A DNA stretch of 64,000 nt. It comes from Henricia sp. BOLD:AAB3569 (taxonomy: Eukaryota; Echinodermata; Asteroidea; Spinulosida; Echinasteridae). The notes beneath the pieces were generated by a model. The model saw only the letters and a program-made list of their open reading frames with translations. It ran no database searches and had not been told where the DNA came from. The position numbers and the translations under genes were made by a program. Shown one piece after another: positions 1 to 9,287 of this stretch (position 1 is its first letter; every line of letters starts with the position of its first letter). The DNA is taken from assembly GCA_037783545.1 (NCBI GenBank), contig JBBELK010000964.1:62001-126000 (forward strand), given 5' to 3'.

Positions 1-96
1 GGTTGTCATCAGCCTACACTGAACTTTATTTTTTGAAACCCACGTTACAACTACCGTGAAATGGCACTATATCTTTTGAAATGGAGGCAAACTTAC

Positions 97-202
97 TCCA
101 CAAACGCTTCAATAAGTTCTTGGCGTAGACAAGAGAGTTTGTGGCGGTGTTTGCGAGGGAAATTGAGAGCTTTGACATCGTCTTGCAACTCTTCCCCTTC
201 GA
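97..202 (-). CDS. CLUH: CLUH coding exon 15 (last in window)
   Basis: 106 bases. The acceptor is CCTTTTTTTCAG and the donor GTGGA|GTAAGT at 96-91. It encodes IEGEELQDDVKALNFPRKHR then HKLSCLRQELIEAFV, matching the GEEL...FPRxHRHKLCCLRQELVDAFVE segment after the CLU core. Positions 1-90 are the start of the next intron. The gene continues beyond the left edge. Confidence 0.95.
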
Positions 203-278
203 CTGAAAAAAAGGAAAAATTAGCCCATGGTTAAACTACATTTTTTAAGAACAATTACACAATCAAAACCTGTCAGCT

Positions 279-800
279 TAAAGATAGTATACATGATTGG
301 TAAACTGTTACAAATAGTTTTATCCCCCTGTGTGATTGAAGATATGCATGATTAAAACCAACCTGAGCAAAAACCAGCTTCGTACTTCTAACTTTTGAGA
401 AAACAGTAAAAAAAAGGGTTTGCGGTCATTTCGCCTCAAAACCACTTCGCCCTGAACCACTTCGTCCTTAACCATTTCGCCCTAAATCACGGCATGTGCA
501 CGAAGTGGTTTGGGGGCGAAGTGGCATTTGGGCGATGTAGTGTTTGGACGAAGTGATTTGGGGCGAAATGGCACTTAGGCGAAGTGGTTTGGGGTGCAAA
601 ATGGTTTTGGCCGAATTGAATTTTCGTCTCATGAGACGAAAACTAATTGTTTTACTCATTTCTCAAAGACTATAGCACTTCAGACAAAACCATTTCAGGG
701 GAAGTTTTATACGGTCATCATGTTTTTATTGTGTAAGTTAGGCGTAAATCTGTGAACATTTCTGATTTTCGAGATTACCAATGATGAATACTGCCTTTAA
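279..800. mobile_element. MITE family A copy 1 (ACTTCGCCC arrays)
   Basis: Terminal inverted repeats TTAAAGATAGTATACATGAT and the complement of ATGATGAATACTGCCTTTAA bound a body whose centre is a run of alternating CCACTTCGCCC / GGGCGAAGTGG words, followed by the palindrome TTTTCGTCTCATGAGACGAAAA. Copies of the same design occur at 22632, 28149, 41095 (truncated), 56382 and 56874. No coding capacity. TTAA-like ends suggest a TTAA target, but this is not certain. Confidence 0.85.
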
Positions 801-1119
801 TTGTTCGTTTGAATTTCGCAAGCAAAAAGTATTTATACTAGGTATAATATTGATGTTAGAATTAGCTTATTTTACACAAATCTGTATAAGGAAGTTTGGG
901 ATAATCGACAAATTTATTAAAAATTGCATAAACCCTCATGGGAATCTGGGGCACTGTTTTGAATTAATTTTTAAATGAATTTTATTTATTTATTCACCAC
1001 ATCCAACAGCAGAAGGACCGCCAATTAAGGAATGGGATCAATTAACATAGATATTCGAATAACTATCAACTTCTAAGTTGAATTAGAAATGGCCAGAGAC
1101 ACTGGGGAATCCGTCCCTA

Positions 1120-1400
1120 TAATGATAAACCTTACAGCCAGTGCGGCGATGTGCAGCTCCATATTTTGAAGAAAAAAATGACATTAACCATGCAACAGTT
1201 ATGTGGTTGACGTCAAAATTAAGCACTTATTTCCCCGACTCCAATATGCCGTGAAGTAAGTATATGTTGTGACGCGACTCACGCCCTCTGGAGTCCAAGC
1301 GCCAAACCGCAACACACGGCGACTTACATGAAGCATACTTTTGGACACTGATTAAGATTGATTTTTCAAATGGTTTGAAGGGATACGGTTTGAAAAAGTA
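1120..1400. repeat. Repeat shared with 50270-50470
   Basis: CATGCAACAGTTATGTGGTT, GACGTCAA, TTTCCCCGACTCC, ATGCCGTGAAGTAAGTA, CGCCCTCTGGAGTC and GGCGACTTACATGAAGC recur in the same order at 50270-50470, with small differences. It has no clear inverted ends and its type is unknown. Confidence 0.7.
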
Positions 1401-1461
1401 AACTCCCATTTGCTGCTTTTATAAAAAAAATTTCGATATTCTGGAGAATTGTGGTACTTAC

Positions 1462-1540
1462 TTGGCAGGAAGTTAACATCTGGTGGAAAGGTTCTGAGGA
1501 GGTCTAATACGTAATGTCTGCCGTCGTTACCCTTAATGCC
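1462..1540 (-). CDS. CLUH: CLUH coding exon 14
   Basis: 79 bases. The acceptor is CTTTACCTAG and the donor CCAA|GTAAGT. It encodes [20 protein letters not shown] then DVNFLP, nearly identical to [26 protein letters not shown] of CLUH. It lacks an in-frame Met. It leaves one base (A) that joins TC of exon 15. Confidence 0.96.
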
Positions 1541-1610
1541 CTAGGTAAAGACAAGAAGTAGGAAAATCACAAAAAAGGCACGTTTAGACAGTGTACTAAA
1601 ATGGTTCATC

Positions 1611-1854
1611 CAGGGGCCAATTTCATGGCGCTGCTAAGCACAAAAATTTGCTTAGCACAAGATATATTTGCTTTATTTTGCAAAAATGGGTTGCCTTCCA
1701 AAATTGTAAGTGATGTGTATTAAAAGGTATTCTGCTACTCTTGCGAAGGACACAAGTTTACATGTAATTTTGGCTTGTAATCCATTTTATAAAGGAAACA
1801 AATCCTGTGCTAAGCAAATTTTTGTGCTTAGCAACGCCATGAAATTGGCCCCAG
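1611..1854. mobile_element. MITE with GGCCAATTTCATGGCG ends
   Basis: GGGGCCAATTTCATGGCGCT at the left and the inverted AACGCCATGAAATTGGCCCC at the right, each followed inward by GCTAAGCACAAAAATTTGC. Fragments with the same terminus occur near 8637, 34165-34330, 41898 and 59790-59880. It lies in CLUH intron 13. Confidence 0.87.
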
Positions 1855-1891
1855 GTCATGTCATGAACAACAAAGTGTTTGTTAAGTAAGG

Positions 1892-2222
1892 TTGTTTTTT
1901 GCCCTTACCCGACGTGATTATTAACACTGTATACTCAGTGCTTTCCCGAAACACCATGAAAAACTTCATAGCGTGCTCGGGTGGGACTCAAACCCACGAC
2001 CTCCTGCATACAAGGCAGAAGTAGCCGGTGTTGAATGGCCGGTTGAATAGCTCGGTGGTCGAGTGGTTAAGATTTCTGCCTGGTATGCAGGAGGTCATGG
2101 GTTAGAGTCCCACCCGAGCACGCTATGAAGTTTTTCACAGTGTCTCGGGAAAGCACTGAGTATACAGTGTTAATAATAATTACGTCGGGTAAGGGCAAAA
2201 AACAACCTTACTTAACATTCAA
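1892..2222. repeat. Head-to-head pair of tRNA-derived SINEs (long palindrome)
   Basis: Two arms of about 140 bp are inverted copies: GCCCTTACCCGACG...GCGTGCTCGGGTGGGACTCAAACCC on the left and GGGTTAGAGTCCCACCCGAGCACGC...CGTCGGGTAAGGGC on the right. Each arm has a tRNA-like half; the right arm contains GGTCGAGTGGTTAAG (box A-like) and GGGTTAGAGTCCC (box B-like). A related single copy is at 9370-9580. The arms meet around 2030-2045. Confidence 0.85.
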
Positions 2223-2289
2223 TTTCCCCGACGCAAGTCTAAATCAATTTCTAAACAAAGTGTTTCCCCATTGATAATCAGTGTTGTAG

Positions 2290-2720
2290 TACTCGAGTCC
2301 GACTAGAGTCCCAATTTTCGTGACTCGGACTCGACTTGAGTCACATTTGAAAATGACTCGGACTCGACCATGACGACTCGGACTCGAATGTGGTGACTTG
2401 TGACTAACGAGTCACATATTTAAAAAAAAAAAAAAACAGAAAACAGATATATATTCACGCGCTTAATACAGGATTCTTGGGGGAAAACAGAACGACGCGT
2501 GAATATGTACACTGCCCCACCAGGCCATCATTTCACATATAGTGTGCACGAAACTGTAGCAGATTCAGTTTTATTTTGGCGAACAAGTGACTCGTGACTT
2601 GGACTCCAAGAAAGTGACTCGTGACTCAGACTTGGACTCGAGGCTAATGACTCGGACTCGAGGCTAATGACTCGAGACTTGGACTCGGACTCGATATTGG
2701 TGACTCGACTACAACACTGT
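2290..2720. repeat. Minisatellite-like region, GACTCGGACTCGA words
   Basis: ACTCGAGTCCGACTAGAGTC...GACTCGGACTCGACC at the left and GTGACTCGTGACTTGGACTC...GACTCGGACTCGA at the right flank a unique centre (2420-2570). The words are the complement of the 37935 family. It may be an element whose ends are made of this minisatellite. Confidence 0.8.
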
Positions 2721-2728
2721 TGATAATA

Positions 2729-3513
2729 CAGGGTGTCCCCAAACAGGTCTATGCCAAACCAGGCAACCTCAGAATCTGTTTCCCTGGATCCTGATAGGGA
2801 ACCTTCTTACATGAAAAATAGTCTATAAGCAAAATCCGACTGAAATTGAGTAAGGCCAGTTACTGCCTATTGACATGTGGGTCTTTCCACACTAATGGGC
2901 CTATTTGAAAAATAAGTCAATAATTCCTTTTAGATGTCTTTAGTTTATCTCAAACTTAAAGAAATTCCCTTGTACTGTTCTCAGGAGATAACCTTTTTCC
3001 AAAAAGTTAAGAAAATGCTGCCACAACATATGTATTCCCCTTATGTACGTATGTAACTGGACAGACAAAAATGTCACAATTATGTCTGTCCAGTTACATT
3101 TGCAGAAGGGGAAATTTGTACACAAGCTTTTCAGAAATGTATGTTGTGGCAGCATTTTCTTAACTTTTTGGGCAAAAGTTATCTCCTGAGAACAGTACAA
3201 GGGAATTTCTTTAAGTTTGAGATAAACTGAAGACATCTGAAAGGAATTATTGACTTATTTTTCAAATAGGCCCATTAGCGTGGAAAGACCCATGTCCTAA
3301 AGTGGGCGGCCAGTTCTTGTGAAAATCTTGTCAAAGATCTGGTTCATTAACTAGGGTGTGACTTTGCACAAACTTGGTTTATTATTTTGATTATCATAGT
3401 TTAACTTGATTATCTTGGTTGATTATCATGCAAGAAGATTCGCTTTTAGGATCAGGGAAACCTTGATTCTGGTGCTGTCTGGTTTTGGCCTGGACAGTTT
3501 TGGGCACACCCTG
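2729..3513. mobile_element. 785-bp TA-flanked inverted-repeat element with a nested MITE
   Basis: Begins CAGGGTGTCCCCAAACAGG and ends CAGTTTTGGGCACACCCTG. It is flanked by TA on both sides, as for Tc1/mariner-type insertions. The centre (2873-3295) is a separate long palindrome. No transposase is visible in the outer part. Confidence 0.8.
2873..3295. mobile_element. Nested 420-bp long-palindrome MITE
   Basis: Arms of about 170 bp: ACATGTGGGTCTTTCCACAC...ATTCCTTTTAGATGTC on the left and GACATCTGAAAGGAATTATT...GTGGAAAGACCCATGT on the right. The GTGGGTCTTTCCAC terminus is shared with 39562-40098, whose interior differs. The reverse-strand frame 2940-3236 is part of the palindrome, not a gene. 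Confidence 0.88.
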
Positions 3514-3599
3514 TATTGCTTTCCGTGACGTAGAACATCCGGGAATGTTTGGTAGTCAACAGTCACGCGCGCGCCACTAGACGCACATGGGCACGCGCG

Positions 3600-3879
3600 C
3601 GATGCGATACGTTCAAATTATTGAGCATGCACTGCAGCTTGTAAAAACGAAAGTGCTTTTGCTTGATCACAATGTTTAGCCTGAAGAAATACATTTTTAT
3701 CTTTATCGGTACAACAGCCATGGCGCAACAACATAAAGCAAGGTTAAGTAACAGAGGTAAGTGCAACCAATGCGCTTTTATTGCTTTTTGGCCGGTTATC
3801 ACTCGAGCCACGTGGGTCATAAAAATTGACAACCAAAATGGTGGATGAAAGGGGTGACGTCACCGGAAAGCAATCAGTA
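3600..3879. mobile_element. Repeat copy ending 10 bp from CLUH exon 13 donor
   Basis: Shares TTATTGAGCATGCA, GCTTGTAAAAACGAAAGTG, CATGGCGCAACAACATAAAG, GAGCCACGTGGGTCAT and TGACGTCACCGGAAAGCAAT with 29190-29460. Similarity stops at about 3879, ten bases before the splice donor of exon 13. The element type is not clear. Confidence 0.75.
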
Positions 3880-3889
3880 GTGTCCATAC

Positions 3890-3985
3890 CTTGCATTCGA
3901 TGGAAGAAAATATCTCAACTTCCTCTTGTTTGTGGTTCAGGACTTTATGAGGAAGAATTTTCAGCTGCTGGGCAGATTGTGTTAG
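3890..3985 (-). CDS. CLUH: CLUH coding exon 13 (divergent)
   Basis: 96 bases, 32 codons, phase 0 at both ends. The acceptor is ATTCTTTTCCAG and the donor AAG|GTATGG. It reads LTQSAQQLKILPHKVLNHKQ then EEVEIFSSIECK, corresponding to the CLUH segment with LKILRHQVLN...EVELCSSVECK. It is less conserved than its neighbours, and a plus-strand open frame (3826-4074) overlaps it. The exact 32-codon fit between exons 12 and 14 makes it convincing. A repeat shared with 29190-29460 ends ten bases beyond its donor. Confidence 0.9.
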
Positions 3986-4129
3986 CTGGAAAAGAATTAA
4001 AACTATTGATAAATGTTTTTGCAATGGCACAGATTCAACACACTTTGGGGGATGGGTTTTTTAGGGACGGGTAGTCCGAGTGGGAAATTTTGCAAAGCAA
4101 TGAACACAATATTTAGTAAGGCACCTAAT

Positions 4130-4275
4130 CACCATGAAAATGGGATGAGAGAAAAATCACATAGGGATTCGAACCCGAGACCTCCGACACACAGGAGAGA
4201 TGCTCTACCAGCTGAGCTACGTATAAGGAACAGTGTTAAGGGTTCTTAGGTAAACCTGAGGCAGTATACCACTGT
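4130..4275 (-). repeat. tRNA-derived SINE, minus strand
   Basis: Contains the complements of box B (GGATTCGAACCCGAGACC) and box A (GCTCTACCAGCTGAGCTACG), followed by TTCTTAGGTAAACCTGAGGCAGTATACCACTG, the same spacer as in the 17-unit array. It is a single-copy member of that SINE family. The tRNA cloverleaf is degenerate, so it is not called as a functional tRNA. Confidence 0.75.
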
Positions 4276-4399
4276 GCAATATCTAACTTAGGAATATCGC
4301 ATAGTTGTTAGTGAAAGAGCCATTTGTCTGCGTATCTGCACTTTGTCTTTGCGCATGATTAGCCTTTTAGAAGTATGTCGGAACAAAAGAGAGAGGGCG

Positions 4400-4860
4400 C
4401 AATTTTTTTGGGGTATGAATTTTTTTAACAATTCTTTTTAATTCCAAAAACTTGATTTACATGTTGTTAATTATAATACAGAGACAGAATCATAAATAAA
4501 ATCAAGTAAAAAGTAAAAATTACAGTTATGTTGCATTTAATTCGAATTTATACCCAAAGTGTTGATAGCAATGGTAACAAACACCATATGAATTTATTTC
4601 CATCCAAAATGGTATTTCATGCTGGAAATTGACAACCGAAGGTGGTTTTCTAAAAAGTCCAGTGCACGAGACTTTTTTGCCATTCACTTGTACCCAAAAT
4701 CCATATATAGATTTTCAAGGTTTTCTGAAGCATTGATGCATCTAAGTAGCTAAAATTTCTTCAGGCTAGTTTACCAACATTCTTCCTTAGATATGTTACT
4801 CTCTTATTCCACGAATCTGTAAAAAGTTTTATCTTGCAAATGATACATAGGGCCTTTAAG
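4400..4860. mobile_element. Copy of the large inverted-repeat family (left arm type)
   Basis: GTTGATAGCAATGGTAACAA, TTTATTTCCATCCAAAATGG, GAAATTGACAACCGAAGGTG, TTTTCTGAAGCATTGATGCA and TCTTATTCCACGAATCTG match 62980-63210 in order. It lies in CLUH intron 12. Confidence 0.8.
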
Positions 4861-4876
4861 GACCACTGCTGTTATT

Positions 4877-5122
4877 TTAACCACTTGATGCCAGGGGACG
4901 CGTAAACACGTTCTGGCAATGTATAGTCACAGGGGCATTTGACTCAAAGTGTTGCAAAGTACGATTGTTTGTTAAGAAGATTCATACAATAAATGTAGAA
5001 ATGACTCTCAAGACTCGGTATTTGAGGTGCTTGACCTGGTCTTAACATTTGGCCAATCACATTTGCCTTTTAAAAAAAATTGTATTTTTGTGCCAAAAAT
5101 AATCCCAGCATCAACTGGTTAA
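4877..5122. mobile_element. TTAA-ended MITE next to CLUH exon 12 donor
   Basis: Begins TTAACCACTTGATGCCAGGG and ends CCCAGCATCAACTGGTTAA, inverted TTAA-bounded ends as in piggyBac/Kolobok-like elements (inference). Inside: AAACACGTTCTGGCAATGTA and CAATAAATGTAGAAATGACT. It ends 16 bp from the splice donor. A longer copy is at 8108-8496. Confidence 0.85.
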
Positions 5123-5138
5123 GCAACACCCTCCTCAC

Positions 5139-5351
5139 CAATTCTTTGTACTTGTCACTAGCCACCACCGTCTTGCCGAAATCGATTGACCCATAGATGA
5201 CCGATTCCTCTTGCTCTCGTTCTAGGATACCGGGGATAATAGACTGGGCCGTGATGCGATAACCGCGGTAATCCACGACGACCGTTGCTAGGGTGAACAG
5301 ACCTTCTACGTCCACGTTGTTGTAAGCTTTTACTCCTTGTAAGTCGTTGCT
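5139..5351 (-). CDS. CLUH: CLUH coding exon 12
   Basis: 213 bases, 71 codons, phase 0 at both ends. The acceptor is CCTTTTTTAG and the donor TTG|GTGAGG. The protein opens [20 protein letters not shown] and includes [20 protein letters not shown] and [14 protein letters not shown], the signature core of the CLU domain, ending DKYKEL. The frame stays open past the donor, but VRRVLLNQL no longer resembles CLUH and exon 13 fits in phase. A MITE ends 16 bases inside the next intron. Confidence 0.97.
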
Positions 5352-5417
5352 CTAAAAAGGAGAAAAATGTAATTTTTATTTTTTAAAATTTTGGCAGGTT
5401 TTGGAACAAACATCCTT

Positions 5418-5576
5418 ATAGACCACATGAAATACATGTACCGGTAGCTGCCATCTTGTAGGGCAGTTTTTGTTCCGTGAGGTCATGCATGGTTGCACGT
5501 TTTGTGCTTTCATTGTTGACCAATTTAAATATCAGAATTTGTCCTACAAGATGGCAGCTATTCGATACGGTCTAGT
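5418..5576. mobile_element. MITE family B copy in CLUH intron 11
   Basis: TAGCTGCCATCTTGTAGGGC and the inverted CCTACAAGATGGCAGCTATT followed by CGATACGGTCTA flank GTCATGCATGGTTGCACG. Family B core motifs are conserved, but the left terminus carries an insertion (CATGAAATACATGTACCGG) after TATAGACC. Confidence 0.8.
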
Positions 5577-5603
5577 CTTATTTTACCCTTTATAGAATAA
5601 AGT

Positions 5604-5830
5604 ACTGTAAAAGCTGAAATATTCGCGGTGGTTTTATTTTCGCGCATTTCGCACACCAGACAGAGCCCACGAAAATAACAACCCGCGAAAATATTGTTTG
5701 CAACAATTGTGTCGATCCCTGAAACAAAACATAATTTCCATCCGCGAAAATAACAACTCGCGAAAATGTCAGTGATGTTAAAATGCGCGAAAATATCTGT
5801 ACGCGAAAACATTGGCTTTTACAGTAGTCT
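5604..5830. mobile_element. MITE with TTTTCGCG runs
   Basis: Ends TACTGTAAAAGC and GCTTTTACAGTA are inverted copies. The inside is a series of CGCGAAAAT / ATTTTCGCG words, including GGTTTTATTTTCGCGCATTTCGC. A related copy lies at 15400-15585 in opposite orientation. No coding capacity. Confidence 0.85.
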
Positions 5831-6023
5831 GAAGCACATAGTAGCATTAAAAAAAAAGGGGAGGAAAGATTTTCAATTCCGGACATCACCAATTCTGCTT
5901 ATTGTGATCATTAATCCATCTCTAATAATGAATTTGTTTATAGAAATGTGAAATTAGGCAGGAAAGTTCAATTTTTTTCCCCAAGGAAACGGGCCTTTTT
6001 TTCTGACTTTTTTCCGCACAGAA

Positions 6024-6353
6024 GTTAAAGGATCATGACCAGATCACATTTTTGATGCCCCATTTTTGAGATTTTGATACCATATCATGTGTCATATTTT
6101 CTCATTAACATCCTGAAATTTCGTGCCTTCAATCCATATCAAAAATCTACCAAAGTTCAGTAAACTAATTTATTTGGTTACATAAAGCGGTGCAGTGATT
6201 ACACCGCCCTTTTTGCTTCCACATCCAAATTGGAGATTGCAAATTTCCTTTTTTCTTTTCATGGATAGTATTTTGGGCAGGTGTTTTATATGGTTGTTAG
6301 GCTAAAACAAAATCAATTTTTTGGAAAAAAACAATCTGGTCACGCTCCTTTAA
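6024..6353. mobile_element. MITE family H copy 1 (GGAGCGTGACCAGAT ends)
   Basis: Begins TTAAAGGATCATGACCAGAT and ends ATCTGGTCACGCTCCTTTAA. Inside: TTTTGAGATTTTGATACCAT, CATAAAGCGGTGCAGTGATT and CATGGATAGTATTTTGGGCA. Other copies: 24872-25206, 29555-29856, 31100-31300 and a fragment at 43750-43880. Confidence 0.87.
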
Positions 6354-6455
6354 CATGATCTTGACTTTTTAAACAGCAAGGTTAAAGTGTCATAAATGAT
6401 GAAACATGTATGCTAATATTACTAAAGAAACAAAAATGAAACTTTTTTGACTTAC

Positions 6456-6558
6456 TGGAGCAACATGAGCTGCCGCGTCGCCTCCGAAATCTTTATAATG
6501 GTCCTTAACGTCAAAACCCAGACTGAAGAAAATGTTATTCCAGATGAACATCTGCATC
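6456..6558 (-). CDS. CLUH: CLUH coding exon 11
   Basis: 103 bases. The acceptor is ACTCTTTCAG and the donor CCA|GTAAGT. It encodes [20 protein letters not shown] then [14 protein letters not shown], matching the CLU-domain block [26 protein letters not shown]. The preceding lysine codon is split AA|G with exon 10. Confidence 0.97.
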
Positions 6559-7283
6559 CTGAAAGAGTATAAATGAATCATTTCAAAAATTGAAGGGCCC
6601 ATGAAATGCCAAATAATTGTATGCATATTCTTTGCTGCATCCGACAGATTATTTGTTTAGGAAGCATATGCAACACGATATGTGACAGAGGAGAGTTTTA
6701 TTGATCACGTTCACAGACGCCATCTTCGTAGGAAGAAATGCTACTGCGTATTAAACTCTATCAAGTACGCGCACGCACACGCTGTAACATGTTCCAAACA
6801 TGTGCGCGTGTTGCTCGAAATACGGCGCAGCCGATGCGCATTACAAAAAAAATACGCTACAAATTCTGATGCACATGACGATTTGTAGGAAGTGACGTCA
6901 TTTGAACGTGATCAATTGTGAAAGACCCTAGGTATGCTGCCAGCCGTTCTATAATAAAAGAAACTTTCGGCCCAAGGTATGCAGCCAGTCATTTGATAAT
7001 AAAGGTGCTCTCGGCCCAAGGTATGTGCCCAAGTATTTGATAATAAAGGAGTCTTTTTAGCGTGCAGAAGACATGCACAAATGTTTGTTTTTTTCTTTAT
7101 TATTGACTGGTGCATGCTCTTGTAAGACTGCCACGTTCCAGTTTGTCTTGGTGACCGGCAGTACAGACGGCAGTACTAGTGTATTCTTTTGCATAGTAAC
7201 TTAGTGTATAGTTTTGGAACCTGATGGGTTCGAGGCTGGTTTGGTGGCGTTTGCCCCTCACAATCAACTAGGTCCTTCGCCTT

Positions 7284-7457
7284 CAATAGACTACTAAAGT
7301 GTGACATCGGTTACCATGGTAATTGAGTCTAAACATTCGCTGGTAATCTGAAACGTCCATTGCTATAGCGCAGGGAAACAGTTCACTGGTTTTAGTGTAG
7401 ACCCAAAAACCATGGCAACACACAAAGGGTGACGTTTTCACTTGAGTAGTCTATTGT
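7284..7457. mobile_element. MITE family C (AATAGACTA ends) copy 1
   Basis: CAATAGACTACTAAAGTGTG and CACTTGAGTAGTCTATTG are the inverted ends. Inside: GGTTACCATGGTAATTGAGT and ACCAAAAACCATGGCAACAC-like arms. Related copies: 47815-47965, 49000-49168 and 49177-49348. It lies in CLUH intron 10. Confidence 0.82.
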
Positions 7458-7720
7458 CAGCGGTATATAACAAGCGACAGCATCGGCAAGAGTAGGTGAC
7501 ATTGTATATTTGTATTTAATATTTAGGTGATTGACTTGATCAATAATTAATACCCTTATCACTAAAAGTGTACGGCACCCCCTCCATACAAGGAATTAAA
7601 GGACTGTGTATTAAAGGACTGTGTCCAGGTCACATTTTTTAGCGCACCCCACCCCCCACCCCCCACGGTCCTTTAATTGTATATTAAATCATTAAATTAT
7701 TATTACTATTATTTTTTTAC

Positions 7721-7905
7721 TTTGTATCTTCCCCGGGGTTAATCGCCATGACATTGCCGTCAATAACCGCCATTGCACCCCTTGTTGATGCGGCAACAAA
7801 GTCACTGTGGACCTTGAAGACTGCGCGTTCTCTCAGCAACCGCTCCGGGAGGTTCTTACGGGGCAGCTCTCGCGTTGTCTGCGATTCTTCGTTCCAATCT
7901 CTGGT
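7721..7905 (-). CDS. CLUH: CLUH coding exon 10
   Basis: 185 bases. The acceptor is TTTTTTTTCAG and the donor ACAAA|GTAAAA. The translation begins [20 protein letters not shown] and continues with [16 protein letters not shown], then [20 protein letters not shown]. This is one of the most conserved parts of the CLU domain. It starts without an in-frame Met and was read from the nucleotide sequence. Confidence 0.96.
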
Positions 7906-8107
7906 CTGAAAAAAAAATTATTTAATTTACACCAAAGTTAACATTAGCACTTTTTTGTTTTAATTTAGAGTCTCCTCACTCCCCGTATGTATTGCATAGA
8001 TGCCGGTCAATGGCACAGGTCTCTGAACTTTAATTATAATTACAATTCATAAACACCTCAGATATTTATACATTCATAATAGCTGAGAGATTGTGAAGTT
8101 GGTTTTC

Positions 8108-8496
8108 TTAACCACTTCACACCAGAACATGTGTAAACACGTTCTGGCAATGTATAGTCACAGGGGTGGTTGACGAGTTAAAACGGTCAGCTTCGCCGCT
8201 GTTTTCCACGGTTGACGTGCAAACACGTCCATTGTCAACCATTCATTTTGAACTTGACCTTGACGGCTGTGGACAGCCTGTCAGTGTAGCAGATCTTGCT
8301 CCATGGCGGCCGCCTCGGAGTGCTGCAAAGTATGATATTTTGGTGAGACGATTCATACAATGAATGTAGAAATGACTCTCAAGAGTCGGTATTTGTGGTG
8401 CTTGAACTGTTCTTAACTTTTGGCTAATCATATTTGCCTTTTTTTAAAATTTGTATTTTTTATTTGCCAAAAATAATCCCAGCATCAACTGGTTAA
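8108..8496. mobile_element. TTAA-ended MITE next to CLUH exon 9 donor
   Basis: Begins TTAACCACTTCACACCAGAA and ends CAGCATCAACTGGTTAA. It shares both flanking parts with 4877-5122 but has about 140 bp more in the middle (GGTCAGCTTCGCCGCTGTTT...CATGGCGGCCGCCTCGGAGT). The shorter copy is therefore an internal deletion, or this one carries an insertion. Confidence 0.85.
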
Positions 8497-8508
8497 TCCT
8501 GTACGTAC

Positions 8509-8552
8509 CTGCCCTGGTATGTGCTCTTCGTAACCTAGTCTTGAGGTATATG
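8509..8552 (-). CDS. CLUH: CLUH coding exon 9 (44-bp exon)
   Basis: A short exon of 44 bases encoding [15 protein letters not shown] (first codon shared with exon 8). The acceptor is CTCTTGTAG and the donor CAG|GTACGT. The sequence matches [20 protein letters not shown] of CLUH almost exactly. A TTAA-flanked MITE ends at 8496, twelve bases into the following intron. Confidence 0.95.
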
Positions 8553-8664
8553 CTACAAGAGAATGACACGAAATTCTAATTAGCACGATGAGTTGATTTC
8601 ACTTGTCTGGTCTGCAGCAGAACTACATCAGCACCATGAAATTGGCCCTGGTCCTAGACTAGTG

Positions 8665-8888
8665 CATACCTGCCAACATTGCCGTGTAAAACAATCGTAC
8701 TGTAGTGAAACTTGCAACGGTCGAGTTGGTACAACGGTCAAATTGACCTGTTACTGCACCGTTTTCATGTACACAACACATGCGGCGTGCGCGGAGAGTC
8801 AGGTCAAGTCGACCGTTACGATTGTTACGATTTTTAACACTTAAAAATCGTAACAAATACGATAAAATCGTACTAGTTGGTAGGTATG
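8665..8888. mobile_element. 224-bp MITE with CATACCTGCCAAC ends and 6-bp target duplication
   Basis: Ends CATACCTGCCAACATTGCCG and the inverted TAGTTGGTAGGTATG. It is flanked by CTAGTG on both sides (8659-8664 and 8889-8894). Internal features: GTTGGTACAACGGTC and the palindrome GTTACGATTTTTAACACTTAAAAATCGTAAC. A second, longer copy is at 55223-56007 with its own 6-bp duplication. Confidence 0.9.
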
Positions 8889-9183
8889 CTAGTGGCTAAG
8901 ACAATTTCATTGCAATTCACCCCAAGTGGCCTGTACCTGTTCAGTGATCGTGTGGTAAAAATGTGGTAAATTTGAAAGTGTTTGGAAAAAGTCAGGTATT
9001 TCTAGCTGTGGTAAGCTGACAAACAAAATTTATACACCAATTTCACTTTTCTTGAAAGTGACAACACCATGCACATGATGATGTACATGTACACTATCTT
9101 CCAGTCCAAAACGATACTTCATAATAATGTGATAGTTTTTGGACGATTCCAAATCTGGCACACACGCTTTAAAACCCACTAAC

Positions 9184-9287
9184 CATCCTCAGCCCTGATG
9201 GAGTCTATAGTGTGCTCCATCTGTGGTGCCATCCACGTGTAGACTTGGAAAGGAGTCGGCACTCTCTCAAATGGATGCCGTTGTGCT
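9184..9287 (-). CDS. CLUH: CLUH coding exon 8
   Basis: 104 bases. The acceptor is CTCCCCCCAG and the donor GATG|GTTAGT. The protein is [20 protein letters not shown] followed by [14 protein letters not shown], the conserved QRHPFERxxTPFQVYxWTAP block of the CLU domain. Phase 2 in and phase 1 out match exons 7 and 9. Confidence 0.96.

Noticed and set aside
3826-4074. 82-codon plus-strand open frame
   Set aside because: It is the antisense of CLUH exon 13 plus flanking intron; the minus-strand reading matches a conserved protein with correct splice sites.
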